A DNA stretch of 64,000 nucleotides from Cryptomeria japonica. Taxonomy: Eukaryota; Streptophyta; Pinopsida; Cupressales; Cupressaceae. Shown piece after piece: positions 48,309 through 61,115 of this stretch (position 1 is its first letter; every line of letters begins with the position of its first letter). The DNA lies in contig NC_081410.1 in NCBI RefSeq assembly GCF_030272615.1, positions 253,009,533 through 253,073,532 on the forward strand. Direction: 5' to 3'. The translations under genes and the position numbers were made by a program. Under the pieces are notes generated by a model that ran no database searches, was not told the DNA's origin, and worked only from the letters and a program-made list of their open reading frames with translations.

Positions 48309-49844
48309 TCTTGAGAGACTGGTTCACGGTCAGAGAGAAGAGGTGAGACGGGGCCTCATAGATAGGATCCGCCTGGAGATCTAGGGGCTGGGACATCTGC
48401 GTTGAGACTATCTCCCTCAGGAGATAGTCACTCTTGAGAGACATTATGTCCATTGTATTTTTTATCATTATTTTTGTTGTACTGGGCATAGACATGACAG
48501 ATATTGTATATTGATCATTTGTTGATATATATATATATATATATACATATGACACCATTTTCTTTGATCATGTGATGTGTTATGGATTTATGCTTTTTAT
48601 ATGCTTGTGCTTATTCTATGATGATGCAATGCTTAGATAGATGTATGTGATGTGAATGCATGATGTTATGAGATGTATCTTAAAAATGAGATGTATGATA
48701 TGATATGCTGTGAGATGTATCTTGATATGCAACTCTTTGTAAAACAATATGCAACTAAGTGTAAAATGATATGTAACCAAGTGTAAAATGATATGCAACT
48801 AATTGTAAAATGATATGCAACTAAGTGTAAAATGATATGCAACTAATTGTAAAATGATATGCAACTAATTGTTTTTGAGCATCCTCATTCTGCATTTGTC
48901 ATCCGATATAGCCACATGTTATTTGCTTTCAATATATATATCATCATTGAGCCTTGTTTGATCTTGGGATATGTTGAAAATTTATACAAGCATAATGGTA
49001 TAATTGAACCATGATGACCTGAGAAAAATTTACATGATGTTTGATTTTGCAAGATAGCACAAGCGTTAAGGTATAATTGAACCAGGACGGCCTGAGTGCA
49101 GATTGCATATAAACAGACAAGATTAAACCATTTATATGCATAAAGTGGAATCATGTCTTCAGTGATGTGTTGTGAATCACGTCTCCAGACAAGTATTTAC
49201 ATAGTACAAATGATCGCCTCACAGACATAAAACTAACGAAATATTGGAGTTTCCTGATGTTTCTCTAGCTTTGAAGCATTGTGGAGAAAATATAGAGAAT
49301 CCAATAATTCAAAAAATTTAAATGCAAGAATAGTCAAAACTTTATGCAAAATACAACATGTGATACTTCAAAAAATGATCCATCGTATTTCTTTTGTGAT
49401 TCCTTGTTTGATCGATCAATGTTTTGCTTTGTGATTTGCATGAGCCTTTGGTTGTTGGATATGATGTTCTGAGTTTTGCAAATAGTTTTGGTGGTTTGAA
49501 CATGCTGCAAGTTTTAGATGGTTATTGACCCTAGCTAAGTGTACCTCTTGATGCGGGTATGTACAGTGATTACTAAGCCACGGTGAGATGTGGTGAAAGG
49601 CTAGATGGATAAATCAGGATAGTGACTACGCTAAGTATGTCCTGAATGGATATTTATGATAAAATGTTGGGCGATGGCCAATAGTGCTTTACTGTGGAGA
49701 TAAGAATATGGATATAGATAGAGGAGCTATTCTTTCACAATAGCGCTTGTTACCAAGTTTTTACCAGTTGCTTTTATTGTACCCTTTTATTTGCTTTTTC
49801 TTTATTTTTTTGATTTTTTTGACTTTTTCCGTGCATTAGACTAC
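48309..49844 (-). other. 3' non-coding region of element C
   Basis: Lies between the end of pol (49845) and the PMD ORF. It includes a TA microsatellite (about 48526-48546), the 22-bp minisatellite listed separately, and at 49741-49770 (minus strand) the GGTAAAAACTTGGTAACAAGCGC version of the post-pol module, after an A-rich stretch (minus strand, about 49785-49830). Confidence 0.6.
48726..48870. repeat. 22-bp minisatellite, unit ATGCAACTAAGTGTAAAATGAT
   Basis: Six to seven near-perfect 22-bp units alternating 'AACTAAGTGT' and 'AACTAATTGT'. The leftmost unit is more diverged (ATGCAACTCTTTGTAAAACA). Confidence 0.92.
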
Positions 49845-51110
49845 TCAAGTGTAGTATTTCTTCAGATGGATGTTGCTAGTTGGTTCGTCGAGCACATCTC
49901 CTTCTGAAGTTGTTAGCTGATAAGCACCTGATCCATAGACTAATATGATGAGATAGGGACCTAACCAGTTAGGTTCAATTTTCCCTTTCTTTTCTCAATC
50001 TTGCTGATTTCTAGGATTTTCCTTGAGTACTAGGTTACCAACATAAAAAATCTGGGGAATGACTTTGTGGTTGTAGCTTCTGCGCAGGCATTGCTGATAT
50101 CCTTTGAGATGAGTATAAGCATGCTGGCGTCTTTCATCTAATAGTTCAAGTTCTTGCAGTCGGTTAACTTGATACTCTTCATCTGGGATTAAGCCTTTTA
50201 GAGAGACTCTGAGAGATGGAATTTCTACCTCCAGGGGTAAAATAGCTTCTGATCCATATACCAATGAGTATGGTGTTGCTCCTGTAGGTGTGCAGATGGT
50301 AGTTCTGTATGCCCAAAGTGCTGGATTAAGCTGCACATGCCAATCTTTGCCTGCATCATTCACTATTTTCTTTAGGATTTTCAATATTGTCTTGTTGGAT
50401 GCTTTTGCCTGACCATTCCCCTGTGGGTAGTATGGTGTAGAGAAATGATGTTGGATTTTGAATTTTTTACATAGTTCTAGGACATCTTGGTTTTTGAAAG
50501 GTCATCCATTATCAGTGATGATGGAACTCGGTATGCCATATTTGCAGATTAGATAATTAAGGATAAAAGAGGCAATTTGTTTCCTAGTCACTGTGGTCAT
50601 GAGGACTGCTTCAATCCACTTGGTAAAGTACTCTCTTTCAGTTATAATGAACTTGTGTCCATTTGAAGATGAAGGATGAATTTTGCCAACTAAGTCTAGT
50701 CCCCACTGACAAAAGGGCCAGGATGTTGTGAATGGTTGTAGTTCCTGTGCTGGTGCATGTATAAGATTGCCATGGATCTGGCATTTAGGACACTTTTTTG
50801 CAAAGTGATAAGAATATTTTTCCATTGTAGGCCGGTAGTATCCCATCCTTAGAAGCTTTTTAGCAAGAGTAGTACCACTAGAATGTGTGCCATAGATACC
50901 TTCGTGAAGCTCGTGTAAAGCAGAGTCATATTCATTATGATCAAGGCAACGAAGAAGAGTACCATCTTGACCTCGATGGTACAAAGTATCAGCAGTAAGG
51001 GTATAACGGGCGGCTTGTTGGATAAAGTTACGTTTTTGGTTTCAGGACAAGTCAATGGGTAGGATATTGGTCTTAAGATACTCATATATCGTTCCATATA
51101 AGGGGGAGTC
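49845..51110 (-). pseudogene. Integrase of element C
   Basis: HHCC site 'LHELHEGIYGTHSSG...KKCPKCQIHG'. Catalytic D in 'WGLDLVGKIHPSS', D in 'IITDNG' and E in the 'NGQAKASNK' position, which here reads Lys, so the Glu appears lost. The C-terminus is 'WHVQLNPALWAYRTT', 'GNLVLKENPRNQ', a frame break at about 49990, then 'EPNWLGPYLI' and 'HLKKYYT', stopping at TGA 49845-49847. Frame breaks also occur near 50385-50500. Confidence 0.9.
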
Positions 51111-51189
51111 TGAACCAGTTAAGGCGTAGATAACCTGGGATTCCGAGTGGCCATAGGCTGGGGAGAACAGTTGCTCTACCAGAAACTTG

Positions 51190-51640
51190 TAACGACTCTA
51201 TCAGTCTAGAATTTGCAGTAGTGAAACGATAGTAGCCATGGCATCGGTTGCTCTGTTGTTCAACCTTGGTATTTGCTTGAAGGTGATGTGTGCAAAATAT
51301 TGCTTGAAGTCATCCACCATTCGCTTGTAGGGTAGTAGTTTATCATCCTTGGTCTAATAGTCATTGTTGATTTGATTGACAACTAATTGTGAGTCTCCGT
51401 AGACCTTTAACTCTATCATTTTCCATTCTATGACCATTTTGATGCCTATAACTAATGCCTCATATTCAACCACATTATTTGTGCATGGGAACATAAGCCT
51501 ATATGATCTTGGTATAGTGTGTCCTTTAGGAGTGATGAATAGAATGCCAACACCTCAACCATGTTGTGTGTAGGATCCATCAAAGTATAGGGTCCATTGT
51601 TTGGTAGAGATAGAAAGAACATCCCTATCTGGAAATTCAA
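51190..51640 (-). pseudogene. Second RNase H of element C
   Basis: 'WTLYFDGSYTQHG' (D), then a TGA, 'GVGILF', 'CTNNVVEYEALVIGIKMVIEW' (E), 'VYGDSQLVVNQI' (D) and 'RATDAMATI' (D). It is Tat-type, lies between RNase H and integrase, and is broken by stops at about 51553 and 51357. Confidence 0.85.
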
Positions 51641-53360
51641 TCTCCATAGTTTTTTTTCCTGGTAGTGGTGCTTCTGCTAGTTGATCTGCTATTACTTGTC
51701 CCTTGATAGCTCTTCGCTCCGTATAGTGGATATCAAATTCACTGAGAATCATGACCCATTTAGCCAATCGACCTGTAAGAGTTGCTTTGCTGAGTAAATA
51801 TATGAGAGGATCAATTTTTGCAACTAACTTAATTGTGTGAGCTAGCATGTAGTGGAAAAATTTTTGAGAGGCGAAAACCACAACTAAACAGGCTTTCTCA
51901 ATAGAGATGTAATTTAGCTCATAGCCATTCAAGGTCCTACTGATGTAGTATATTGCTTGTTCCTTTCCTTGTTGATCTTCTTGTGCTAACAGTGCCCCCA
52001 TAGATTTATCTATTGTTGAAATGTAGAGAATAAGTGTCTTTCCTACTATCGGTGGTACCAAAACTGATGGGTTCATCAGATATTGCTTGATTTGATAGAA
52101 GGATTCGACACACTTGGCTTCCCATCTGAATGGTACATTTTTATGTAGTAAATGTTTAAATGGGAGACTTTTATCTGCTAGTTGAGTGATGAATCGCCTG
52201 ATTGATTGGAGCCATCCTTGTAGAGATCTAAGTTGGTTGATGTTCTTTGGTGGCAGCATCTCCATAATGGCTTGTACCTTTGCTGGATCCACTTCAATTC
52301 CGTTAGCTGAGACTATGTAGCCTAGTAACTTGCTTGATGTAACCCCGAAGACACACTTCTTAGGGTTGATCCTGACTTGGAATTTCTCCAATCGATCAAA
52401 AATCTTTGCTAAGATGCTTAGGTGTTCCGCTTTGGTGAAGGATTTAGCTAGTAAATCATCCACATAGTCTTCCATGAAGGTATGCATCATGTCATGAAAT
52501 ATTGTTGGCATGGCTCTTTGATAAGTTGCCCCTGCATTCTTTAAGCCAAAAGGCATAACTTTCCAACAATACGTTCCCCAAGGATAGTTGAATGCTATTT
52601 TATCTTTATCCTCTGGAGCAATCTTGATTTGGTTATAGCCTGAGAAACCATCCATTCGTGATAGCATTGCATGGCCTACTGTGAGGTCTACAATGATGTC
52701 AATACTTGGTAAAGGAAAGTCATCCTTTGGACAGGCATTATTGACATCTCTAAAATTTGTGCATATTTTGATACTGCCATCTAGTTTTGAAACTGGTACG
52801 ATGTTGGAAATCCATTCTGCATAGTTAATGGGTCGGATGAATCTGACATCTAATAGTTTCTGTAGTGCAGCTTTGACCATGAGTGCCACATGGGGATTCA
52901 TTTTTCTCAGTTTTTGCTTAACTGGCTTAGCTCTTGGAGCCATAGATAAGTGATGCATGATCAATTGTGGATCAATTCGGGGCATATCTGCATATGCCCA
53001 AGCAAAGTTGATTTGCTTTTCTTTAAAAAATTTGGCAAATTCTGATCTTTTTGCTTCTGTCAAAGATTCTGCAAGGTGTATATTTTTGGCTGCTTCTGTA
53101 GTACCAATGTTGATTGATTGAGTGGGCTCAATCAATATGGGTGATTTCTCATGAAAATGTTGAGGAAGAGTGTCAAGTCTCCCATCTTTAGGTGCCTTAA
53201 AAAGGTTTTCACCCTCATATGTGTCCTTTATTTTTACTTTTTTATGATCTAGAGCTGCCATTGTCTGGTTTTCAACATCAGATCCTTTACTTGGTTTATT
53301 TTTGCGACTGAGAGATTTGGCACTCCCTTGGTTGCAGACATTGTTACTTTGTTCACTCAT
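51641..53360 (-). pseudogene. pol: Reverse transcriptase and RNase H of element C (open frame)
   Basis: The open frame begins at 53360 and runs 601 codons to 51555. It contains 'YEGENLFKAPKDGRLDTL', 'FAWAYADMPRIDPQLI', 'FIRPINYAEWISN', 'FRDVNNACPKDDFPLP', 'MDGFSGYNQIKIAPED', 'PFGLKNAGATYQRAM', YVDD at 52455-52466 and 'NPKKCVFGVTSSKLLGYIVS'. RNase H follows ('LILYISTIDKSMGALLAQ', 'IYYISRTLNGYELNYISIEKA' region, 'LTGRLAKWVMILSEFDI'). It is the most complete polymerase in the window. Upstream and downstream parts of the polyprotein are broken, so it is listed as a pseudogene. Confidence 0.94.
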
Positions 53361-54330
53361 AGAGCCTGTTTCTAGATTAACGGTATATAGGTAGTGAATA
53401 ATAGATTCATCATTTGGGAAAATCGGTATATCATGTATTTTGGGTTCATCCCAATCAATGAGGTTAAGAAAGACAAATGGTAAGGAAACATTTGGTGGAT
53501 CAAGTTCTGCTGTTGTAAGTGTCAGGATAGAGGTTTCATTGTGATTGGTTTGAGTGTTAAAGAAGTCTAGGATTCCATCGAGGTCTTTGATGGTATCATC
53601 CTCTGTATAGATTTGTTCATAATGTTTCTGCTTGCTTTCCTTAGCATCATAGATATTCGGTGGTCCAAATTCAAGTAGTCTAATTTATGTGCTATGTTCT
53701 TCTTGAGAAAGGGATATAGAACTAGTATTTTCAGTAGCATTTGAGAAGCTACCCCATTCATATTCATTGGAATCAGTCTTAGAGTTATCATCCTAGATAT
53801 TTTCAGTGCTGTAAATAGGTATGTTGAATGGCGAAAATAGATCTTTGATAATTGATACTATTCTGGTGGCTTTTTTTGATTCTGCGTCAGATCCTGCTTC
53901 TATTTTTTGCATTTGTTCGTAGACTATTTCTCCTCGGGGAGGAATGATGTTGTCCTAAGGTGATTATGCTTTGTTGGATATTTGTTCATGATTATGAGCT
54001 ACTTCTATAGATGTTGCCTTCTTGTGAATGATGGGCTTCTCCTGATGTTGCTTCTTTTCTTGATGTTCACATTCCTTACGGATTGTCTCTACTAACTCAA
54101 ATAGTGCTTCTTGCCAGGATTCTTCTTTGCTTTCCACTGAGGTTTTTGATATTTGCATGGTATTTTCTTTGGTAGTAGAGTGAATTTAAAGCCCAATCCT
54201 TTTTTGTCTTTACTAAATTGTGAAGGAGGACCCAATGGTTTTGTGACACCTTCTTGATGCTTACCAATAGGTCCTTTGCCATTATATCCCATTTGCTACA
54301 TGATTAAGTAGCCTTTTCCATATAGGAGTG
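53361..54330 (-). pseudogene. G-patch and acidic linker of element C
   Basis: The G-patch-like motif at about 54180-54330 reads 'LLYGKGYLIMxQMGYNG', 'GPIGKHQEGVTKPL' and 'KKGLGFKF' (x is a TAG stop). Residues between it and RT are charged and poorly conserved, with repeated 'HQEKQ'-like text near 54050. The same position in the polyprotein carries the G-patch in A and B. Confidence 0.75.
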
Positions 54331-54652
54331 TGGGTATAGCTACTTCCACAGTAGCTGCTCTATCTTCTTCCTCATCTTTGTATAGCCAACTAGGGATATC
54401 CTTTTCCTCGGATTCATGTGCTAAAGTGCCAAGTTGAATGAATATGCCACCAAACTTGGTGATGGGCTGAGTTGCTTGATGTGTTGATGTTGTAGGTAAT
54501 CCATGAGATCTAGGTGATGTGGGTAAGCTGGTCAAACACATGGGTTCCAAAGAGTATTCCCCCATGCCTCATTCTTTGATTTTCATTTTCTGCTTGAAAT
54601 CTCCAGGCAATGATTTAGACTTCTCTTGTTGAAGATCTGGTGCTGAGGGATT

Positions 54653-55075
54653 CTATTTCTCTCTATTATGCGGAACCAAACTGTCCTGGGCTGCCCCCAT
54701 TACATTACAATGTTGAAATGAATTGTGATCAACAGATAAAGAAACCTTCTGTCCATTATAGGGGAATTTGACACACTGGTGATATGTAGAAGGCACTGCT
54801 TGCATTTCATGTATCTCAGGTTGACCTAATAAGATATTGTAGGTGAGGTCTATGTCTAAGACCTGGCACATAGTATCTCTTTCTATTGGTCCAACTTGAA
54901 TTGACAACACCATTGTTCCTTTAGAGGATCTTTCTTCATCATCATATGCCTTTATAGTAATCTTTTTGTGTGGATCAATAGACTCTTCTGAGAAGCCTAA
55001 TGCACAGATAAGTTTTAAAGTACATATATTAAGCTCAGCTCCTCCATCTATCAATACTCGCTTCACTCAGTGTTT
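54653..55075 (-). pseudogene. Aspartic protease of element C
   Basis: 'VLIDGGAELNICTL' (catalytic Asp, DGG), 'ITIKAYDDEERSSKGT', 'LTYNILLGQPEIHE' and 'VPSTYHQCVKFPYNGQKV'. It is open across the domain. A TGA just upstream separates it from gag. Position and sequence match A and B. Confidence 0.88.
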
Positions 55076-58053
55076 ATAGACGATGACTTCAATATGGAGA
55101 GGAGTGTTATGTGGATGACTTAGTGAGATATTATCATGCTCCAAAAAGTGAGATTATGAGGCCCTTTCATATGAGTGACCATGGCTTGGAATTTGTCAGC
55201 ATCTAGATCTTGAGGTACATTTGTTTCTAATAATGCTTGCTCCAATATGTCTTTGTGTTTTGACAAAAGTTTTAGCAACTCCAGAATAGATATTTGAGCA
55301 GGATTTTTGCGCAGTTGGCTGACTAGGTCATTTTGAATTTTGGGTATAGCATTTTTTGTTGACGTATGTCCCTTCAAGACATATTTTTGAGCTCTTGTTG
55401 TCATGTCGATAGATTCATGATCATGTTGATCTCGGATTGTGATGACATTGACTTGATTGTCTTCAGCTGATATATGATTGATGGTGTTATTGTAGATGTG
55501 ATTGATACGAGCTCCACGTGTATCATTCGAGGTGGAAGCTCCATCCTTGTTGTAGTTTGGAAGAGGATTCTTAAAGGCCCCATGGTCACCATTTATCTTG
55601 AGACCATCTACCGTTAAATCACCTCTATCAATCATGTCTTGAACAATGTTTTTCAGCCTCATGCAATCATTTGTTTGATGACCTTTGTTGCGATGAAAAT
55701 CACAAAAGTGCGAGTCATTCCACCAAGGTGGTTTGATTTGTGATTCATAGTTGCTGATAGCTAGTAAATAGATAATTTTGTTTGCTGGGAGTTCTCTGAA
55801 TGCTGACTCCAGTGATTGTCCCGGTGGTGTGTAGACATATTTTTGGAAATTGTTGGTGTTACCTCGTGAATTGTTATTAGGTCCTCAATTTGTGTAATTG
55901 TTTTGAGCATTGTTGGTATTGTTTGGGTTGTGTTGACCTTGATTGGTATTCAGTGCATATGTGTTAGTGTCTAGGTTAGCACCTTTGGGGTTCTTGGTAG
56001 CTTGGGGATTCCTTGATAATGCAAGCACTGACTATTTAGATTTTGGATCATGTGATTCATTGCCTCCTTCATTTCCATTGTTTTTGTTTTGAGTCCAGAA
56101 TCTAGATTTGTCTAAGTTGTTGTTATTTTGGTTATTGTAGTTTAATGAACCTATTCCTTATTTGAAGAATTTGAGTATTCCTTTCTTGACACATGCTTCT
56201 TCCAGTGATTGTCTCAGTGGTGTGTAGACATATTTTTGGAAATTGTTGGTGTTACCTCGTGAATTGTTATTAGGTCCTCGATTTGTGTAATTGTTTTGAG
56301 CATTGTTGGTATTGTTTGGGTTGTGTTGACCTTGATTGGCATTCAGTGTGTATGTGTTATTGTCTAGGTTAGCACCTTTGGGGTTCTTGGTAGCTTGGGG
56401 ATTCCCTGATAATGCGAGCACTGACTGTTTAGATTTTGGATCATGTGATTCATTGCCTCCTTCGTTTCCATTGTTTTTGTTTCAAGTCCAGAATCTAGAT
56501 TTGTCTAAGTTGTTGTTATTTTGGTTATTGTAGTTTGATGAACCTATTCCTTCTCTGAATGCTGACTCCAGTGATTGTCCCAGTGGTGTGTGGACATATT
56601 TTTGGAAATTGTTGGTGTTACCTCGTGAATTGTTATTAGGTCCTCGATTTGTGTAATTGTTTTGAGCATTGTTGGTATTGTTTGGGTTGTGTTGACCTTG
56701 ATTGGTATTCAATGCGTATGTGTTAGTGTCTAGGTTAGCACCTTTGGGGTTCTTGGTAGCTTGGGGATTCCCTGATAATGTGAGCACTGACTTTTTAGAT
56801 TTTGGATCATGTGATTCATTGCCTCCTTCGTTTCCATTGTTTTTGTTTCGAGTCCAGAATCTAGATTTGTCTAAGTTGTTGTTATTTTGGTTATTGTAGT
56901 TTGATGAATCTATTCCTTCTTTGAAGAATTTGAGCATTCCTTTCTTGACACATGCTTCTTCTACTTAAATGCCATTTTCAATCAGTTTAGTGAAAGATGG
57001 TATGCATTGGAGCTTGAGCCTGTAACTCATCTTACCATTCAAGTTGTCAATGAAAATTTCCATTTTCTCCTTTTCAGGAATATCTCAAGGATATCATGAA
57101 ACCATATGTCACCAACGTTGAAGTAATACCATGAATATTTCATTATTTTTCTGTTTGGTGTTACAGACATCTAGCATGGTGATAGCATGTTGAATGTTAT
57201 AGGAATATTGAGTGATGAATTTTTTGACCAGTTCATCAAATGATCTGATAAGAGGTGTGATTTTGGATAACCATTCCATTGTTTGTCCTCCCAAACTTTG
57301 TGGGAATAACCTCATTAGATAGGTGTCATCATGAGCAAATTCAAGACTCATGGTGTAGAATTCTCAAACATGATCATGAGGATCGCTTTTCCCATCATAT
57401 TTGTCAAATTTTGGAACGTTTGAGTTTGGAGGAAAAGGGACCATGTGCAATCTTCTATCAAAAGGATAAGGACAAATTTCATTTAGTGAATATCGCACTA
57501 TTGTCCCTTGTTGCATGTCTTGCATTTGTCTTTGTAACATTTGCATTTGTTGAGTAAGGGCAACCAAAGGCGCATTGTTTTGCTGAGGGAAGACTTCTTC
57601 CCTTGCATTAGTCCTGGGTTGAAATGGTTTATGGAATGGTATGTTTTTCTCGGGGATGCGTTACTCAGGGATGTTTTGCCTTGGTGTATTTCATTCTGGT
57701 ATGTTTTGTTCAGGAATATCTTGCTCAGGGTCACATGCTTCCCCTTCTCATTGTCGTTCTTGATACTCGTAATGTTGAGATCTTGTTCTAAAAATATCTG
57801 TGTCAAAGTCTTCAGGAAGTTTAACCCCTTTGCTTGTAAGCATGAGTAGGTATTTTTCCTTGTCATTTTCCATGAGTCTTTCTACAAGTTTTTGAAATGA
57901 AGCACTCTCTTGGCATTCCTGAAGAAGTTCTTCAGAAATTTCAGCGTCCTCTAGACTCAGATGCTCGAAAGGATTTGATAATCTCTGATTCATATTGGAT
58001 TTTGATTGCATTTTGCTTTGTTTGTTTTGTTGAGAACGAGTAACAATAGGCAT
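55076..58053 (-). pseudogene. gag: gag of element C, with triplicated Asn-rich segment
   Basis: Starts at ATG 58051-58053 ('MPIVTRSQQNKQ'). The core at about 57000-57567 reads 'VPKFDKYDGKSDPHDHV', 'LFPQSLGGQTMEWLSKI', 'FITQYSYNIQH', 'CNTKQKNNE' and 'LLQRW'. A segment rich in Asn, Gly and Gln is present three times (55808-56960). Then comes the C-x2-H-x4-H-x4-C knuckle 'CDFHRNKGHQTNDC' (about 55670-55715) and the 'AQISILELLKL' linker. Stops and small frame breaks are scattered, for example at 57361, 57106 and 56480. Confidence 0.87.
55808..56960 (-). repeat. Three in-frame tandem copies inside element C's gag (393, 366, 393 bp)
   Basis: Copies begin (plus-strand coordinates) at TCCAGTGATTGT in 55808, 56201 and 56567. 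The middle copy lacks the 'TTGAAGAATTTGAG...ACACATGCTTC' end. All three lengths are multiples of three, so the reading frame survives. Sequence identity is very high, so the duplications are younger than the element's other damage. Confidence 0.92.
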
Positions 58054-61000
58054 CTAGTAGAAGCTTTCTGTGACAAAGGGGACAAAATACTCTTTGGTGT
58101 GTTGCTCGGGGGTTGGTGGTTCAAATTGGGGTATGTTGTAAGTGATGCACTCGTCGGGAAAGAATGCAGGATTGATCTTTCCTCCACGGTTTATGATTTG
58201 ATTGAATGCGGATTTTTGACAATATGCCCTAGTCTTCAAAGGCTCATTGTCAAATTCATTGGATTTGTTCTGGATATAAATTTTGATGTGATGAAGAAAT
58301 GTTCGATGAGATTTGAAGAGTTGACGATTGATGTATAAAAATTTATTTCTTTTGACAAATTTGGAAAAACTTGGTTGTTGTTTCTTCAACATGGTGTTAC
58401 GATAAATATTCTTTCTTCTTAGAATATGAGGATTAGTCATGCATAAGTGATTAATGGTTTCCTTTTGAATTTTTTTGGATTCAGTTTATCTTGCTTCAAA
58501 GACTCAAGTTTTACTTTATCAAAGTGAAGGTTTAGATGCCCCCTCATGACAAAGCGTGTCAAATGATATGGATAAAGTTTACCGATATGGAAACTTGATT
58601 TGACAACTTAAGGCTTTGAACAAGTGTGTTTGGGATAAAATCTGTGAGATAATAAAGAAGATATTCATCACTTGCGATGATGTTTCCTAATTTTGATAGG
58701 ATAGATATGTTTATCGTGCAACCAGTTTTGGATTCTTGACAACTTTTGTTTGACTAGAAATTTGTCTTAGAAATAGCTTTCAACACTCTGTTTTTGATAT
58801 TTTGTCTTGACAAAAATGAAGCTGATGAAAGGAGGCCTTCAAAAATGTTTTCAAAATTTTCAAAATTTATCATTGTTTTGCCCCCTTTTTCTGGTTTTGA
58901 TCAAAGCAGAGACAAGATGCGCTATAGAAAATTTTCAATGCACTAAGGAAAAGACCACACGCGCTAGGTTGCCCCCGGCTACGTGCTAACTAGTTTAGAC
59001 TGTTTAATTTTGTTTTTTGTTTTACTCAAAAAGTCATGCACTAGTATGGGCCTGCTAAGTGCTAACTGATAAACCCTATGCGTTAGTGTTTGACTCCCAC
59101 GCACTAAGCTGATGCTTCCACACGCTAGACTGTTCTTAAAACGCGCTAAGTTATGACTGTGGGTTTTGGATTCTTGGTAAAGCGTTACTATTAAGACTTG
59201 ACATGCTAAAGTTCAGTTTTAATGCGCTAAAAGATAGTTCACATGTGCTAAGAGGTTGTTCTTACGTGCTAGACTACCGTGATGTATTGATTTGGTTATT
59301 TTCTATGATTTTTGGATCTTTGTTTTGAATATTTCAGTGTTGACAGATGATTTTCTGAAGTAACAAATGAAAGCATGGCACCAAAGAGACAACCATTTTT
59401 CTTAATCTAACAATAAGTGTATGTTCTATGAGGATGTGTTCAAATCCTTGATGTTTTAACAGGTTTGGATACAAATAATACACTTCAAGAAGACTCTTTA
59501 TTCAAAGGTCATAACTAATATCATAGCCCACTAGTCTCAATACTTCGTTAGCTCAAACAGCTGTGTCACCCCCTAGAGGGTGCCCATTTTTTTGCCTTTT
59601 GCCAGAAATTAACTCAAAGTGAATTTCTTCACAATTGAGTAGTTATCTTGGGGGCGGATTCTTCCCCACCCTTGCACTATGATATTACAAATGTTTGGTA
59701 ACAGACTCGGCTCAAGGTTTCTATTTCTAAGGTTCATAATCAGGCTTCCTGTTCAACCGTCAATGATAAACTCCCTCAGGAGGCTTCCCAACCTTTAGAA
59801 CAAAGACTTTATGTATCTCAAGGATACTGGGGGAAGGCTAATCGCTGCGCGCAACCATTGAAAAGGACTTTCGTCACTTTCCACTTTTGATTAGAGTGGG
59901 TTGGAACACTTGGCATCAAAGTCATTTCCCACTTAGGTCATTCCCTTCACACTGGTCACGAATGGCTTTAAGAGTTTTTTAACCCCTCGGGAAGGCAATC
60001 CTGCTAAAGGTTTTAAAATGCTTGAAATGAATGAAAGCATAAGAGTAGTCTGGCTTTTTGATCACCCAGTTAAGGGGAGAGCATATACCTTCTACTTTCG
60101 AGACAAGGCAATCAAGTTGTTCTTTTTATCTTTCAATTTAGTGATTTTCTAAAATCTATATGGAGATGTTGCTCCACAAAAACATGGTGTTCTTTTTATT
60201 TCTTCAAAGCAGTGATTATCTAATCTAGAAAAGAACCTGATCAACAAAGCAAAACTTCGATTTGGTCAACAAAAGAAAATCGAAAAAAGGGGAAGAACTT
60301 CCCTCTTTGATTGTAAACAAAATTTTTTAAGTGTGGTTCCTTTTTCCTTGCAAAAATTTAAAATGGATCCTTTATACACCAAAGAATGGTGAGGTTCTTT
60401 TTAAAGCTATTTTTGCAAAAAAAAAAGGTTGTTTCTGTTCTTTTTAGAGCCCAAAAAGGAAATTTTTTCTCCTATGAAAGAAAAAAAGATTTTTGATTGT
60501 GGTTCTTTTTAGGTACCCAAATGAAATATGAGTTCAATTTTAAGAAAATTAAAAGAAGTTCAAATATTAAACTAACTTAACTAAGTCAGTAAAAAATCTA
60601 ACTATCTTAATGGTCCTAAAACTGAGCTCCTATCTGCAAGAAAATCGTTAGAACCCTGCAAAATAACAAGCAAAAAGGTTAGATAACTTGTGGACTTCAA
60701 CAAGTCTAATTTTACCCTCGATTATAGATTTTAGTTTTTACCTTTGTTCGTGATGCGCTACAGAACAAACAGTATGCGCTAAAATATAACAGTGATGCGC
60801 TACAAGATGACAGCGATGTGCTATGCTATTTCCAAGATGCACTAGAATGGTTTTTGGATGCACTGCTTTGTTTTTCTCCCATGCCGAGACCTACAGGAAA
60901 ATGTTAGTGGGATAATGCACTATAGTAAAGACTACACATGCTATTAAATAGATCCAATGTGCTAAACAGTAAGCGAGATACGCTAGACTGTTAACCAGAT

Positions 61001-61092
61001 GTGCTATTTCCTGTTTCCCACGCACTGTTTCCTGTTTCCCATGTACCAGCAAAAGGGGTTAAATTCAAAAATTGATTTGATATATGGGTTCA
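58054..61092 (-). other. 5' leader of element C
   Basis: About 3 kb between PBS and gag ATG, without a supported coding frame. It contains the AGCGC motif arrays and several A/T homopolymer-rich segments (60290-60490). Confidence 0.7.
58915..61050 (-). repeat. Dispersed TTAGCGCAT-like motifs in element C's leader
   Basis: Read on the minus strand, variants of (T)TAGCGCAT/TAGTGCAT/TAGCACAT recur every 18-30 bp in two clusters (58915-59270 and 60750-61035), for example 'GTAGCGCATCACTG', 'TTTAGCGCATACTG' and 'TAGCGTGTGG'. The two clusters are separated by about 1.5 kb of unrelated text. Confidence 0.7.
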
Positions 61093-61111
61093 GGCCCCAC
61101 GGTGGGCACTA
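61093..61111 (-). other. Primer-binding site of element C
   Basis: The minus strand reads TAGTGCCCACCGTGGGGCC, 4 bp after the 5' LTR. It is one or two transitions away from TGGCGCCCACCGTGGGGC, the type of PBS I recall from Tat/Ogre elements (probably tRNA-Arg primed; assignment not checked). Confidence 0.65.
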
Positions 61112-61115
61112 GAAA

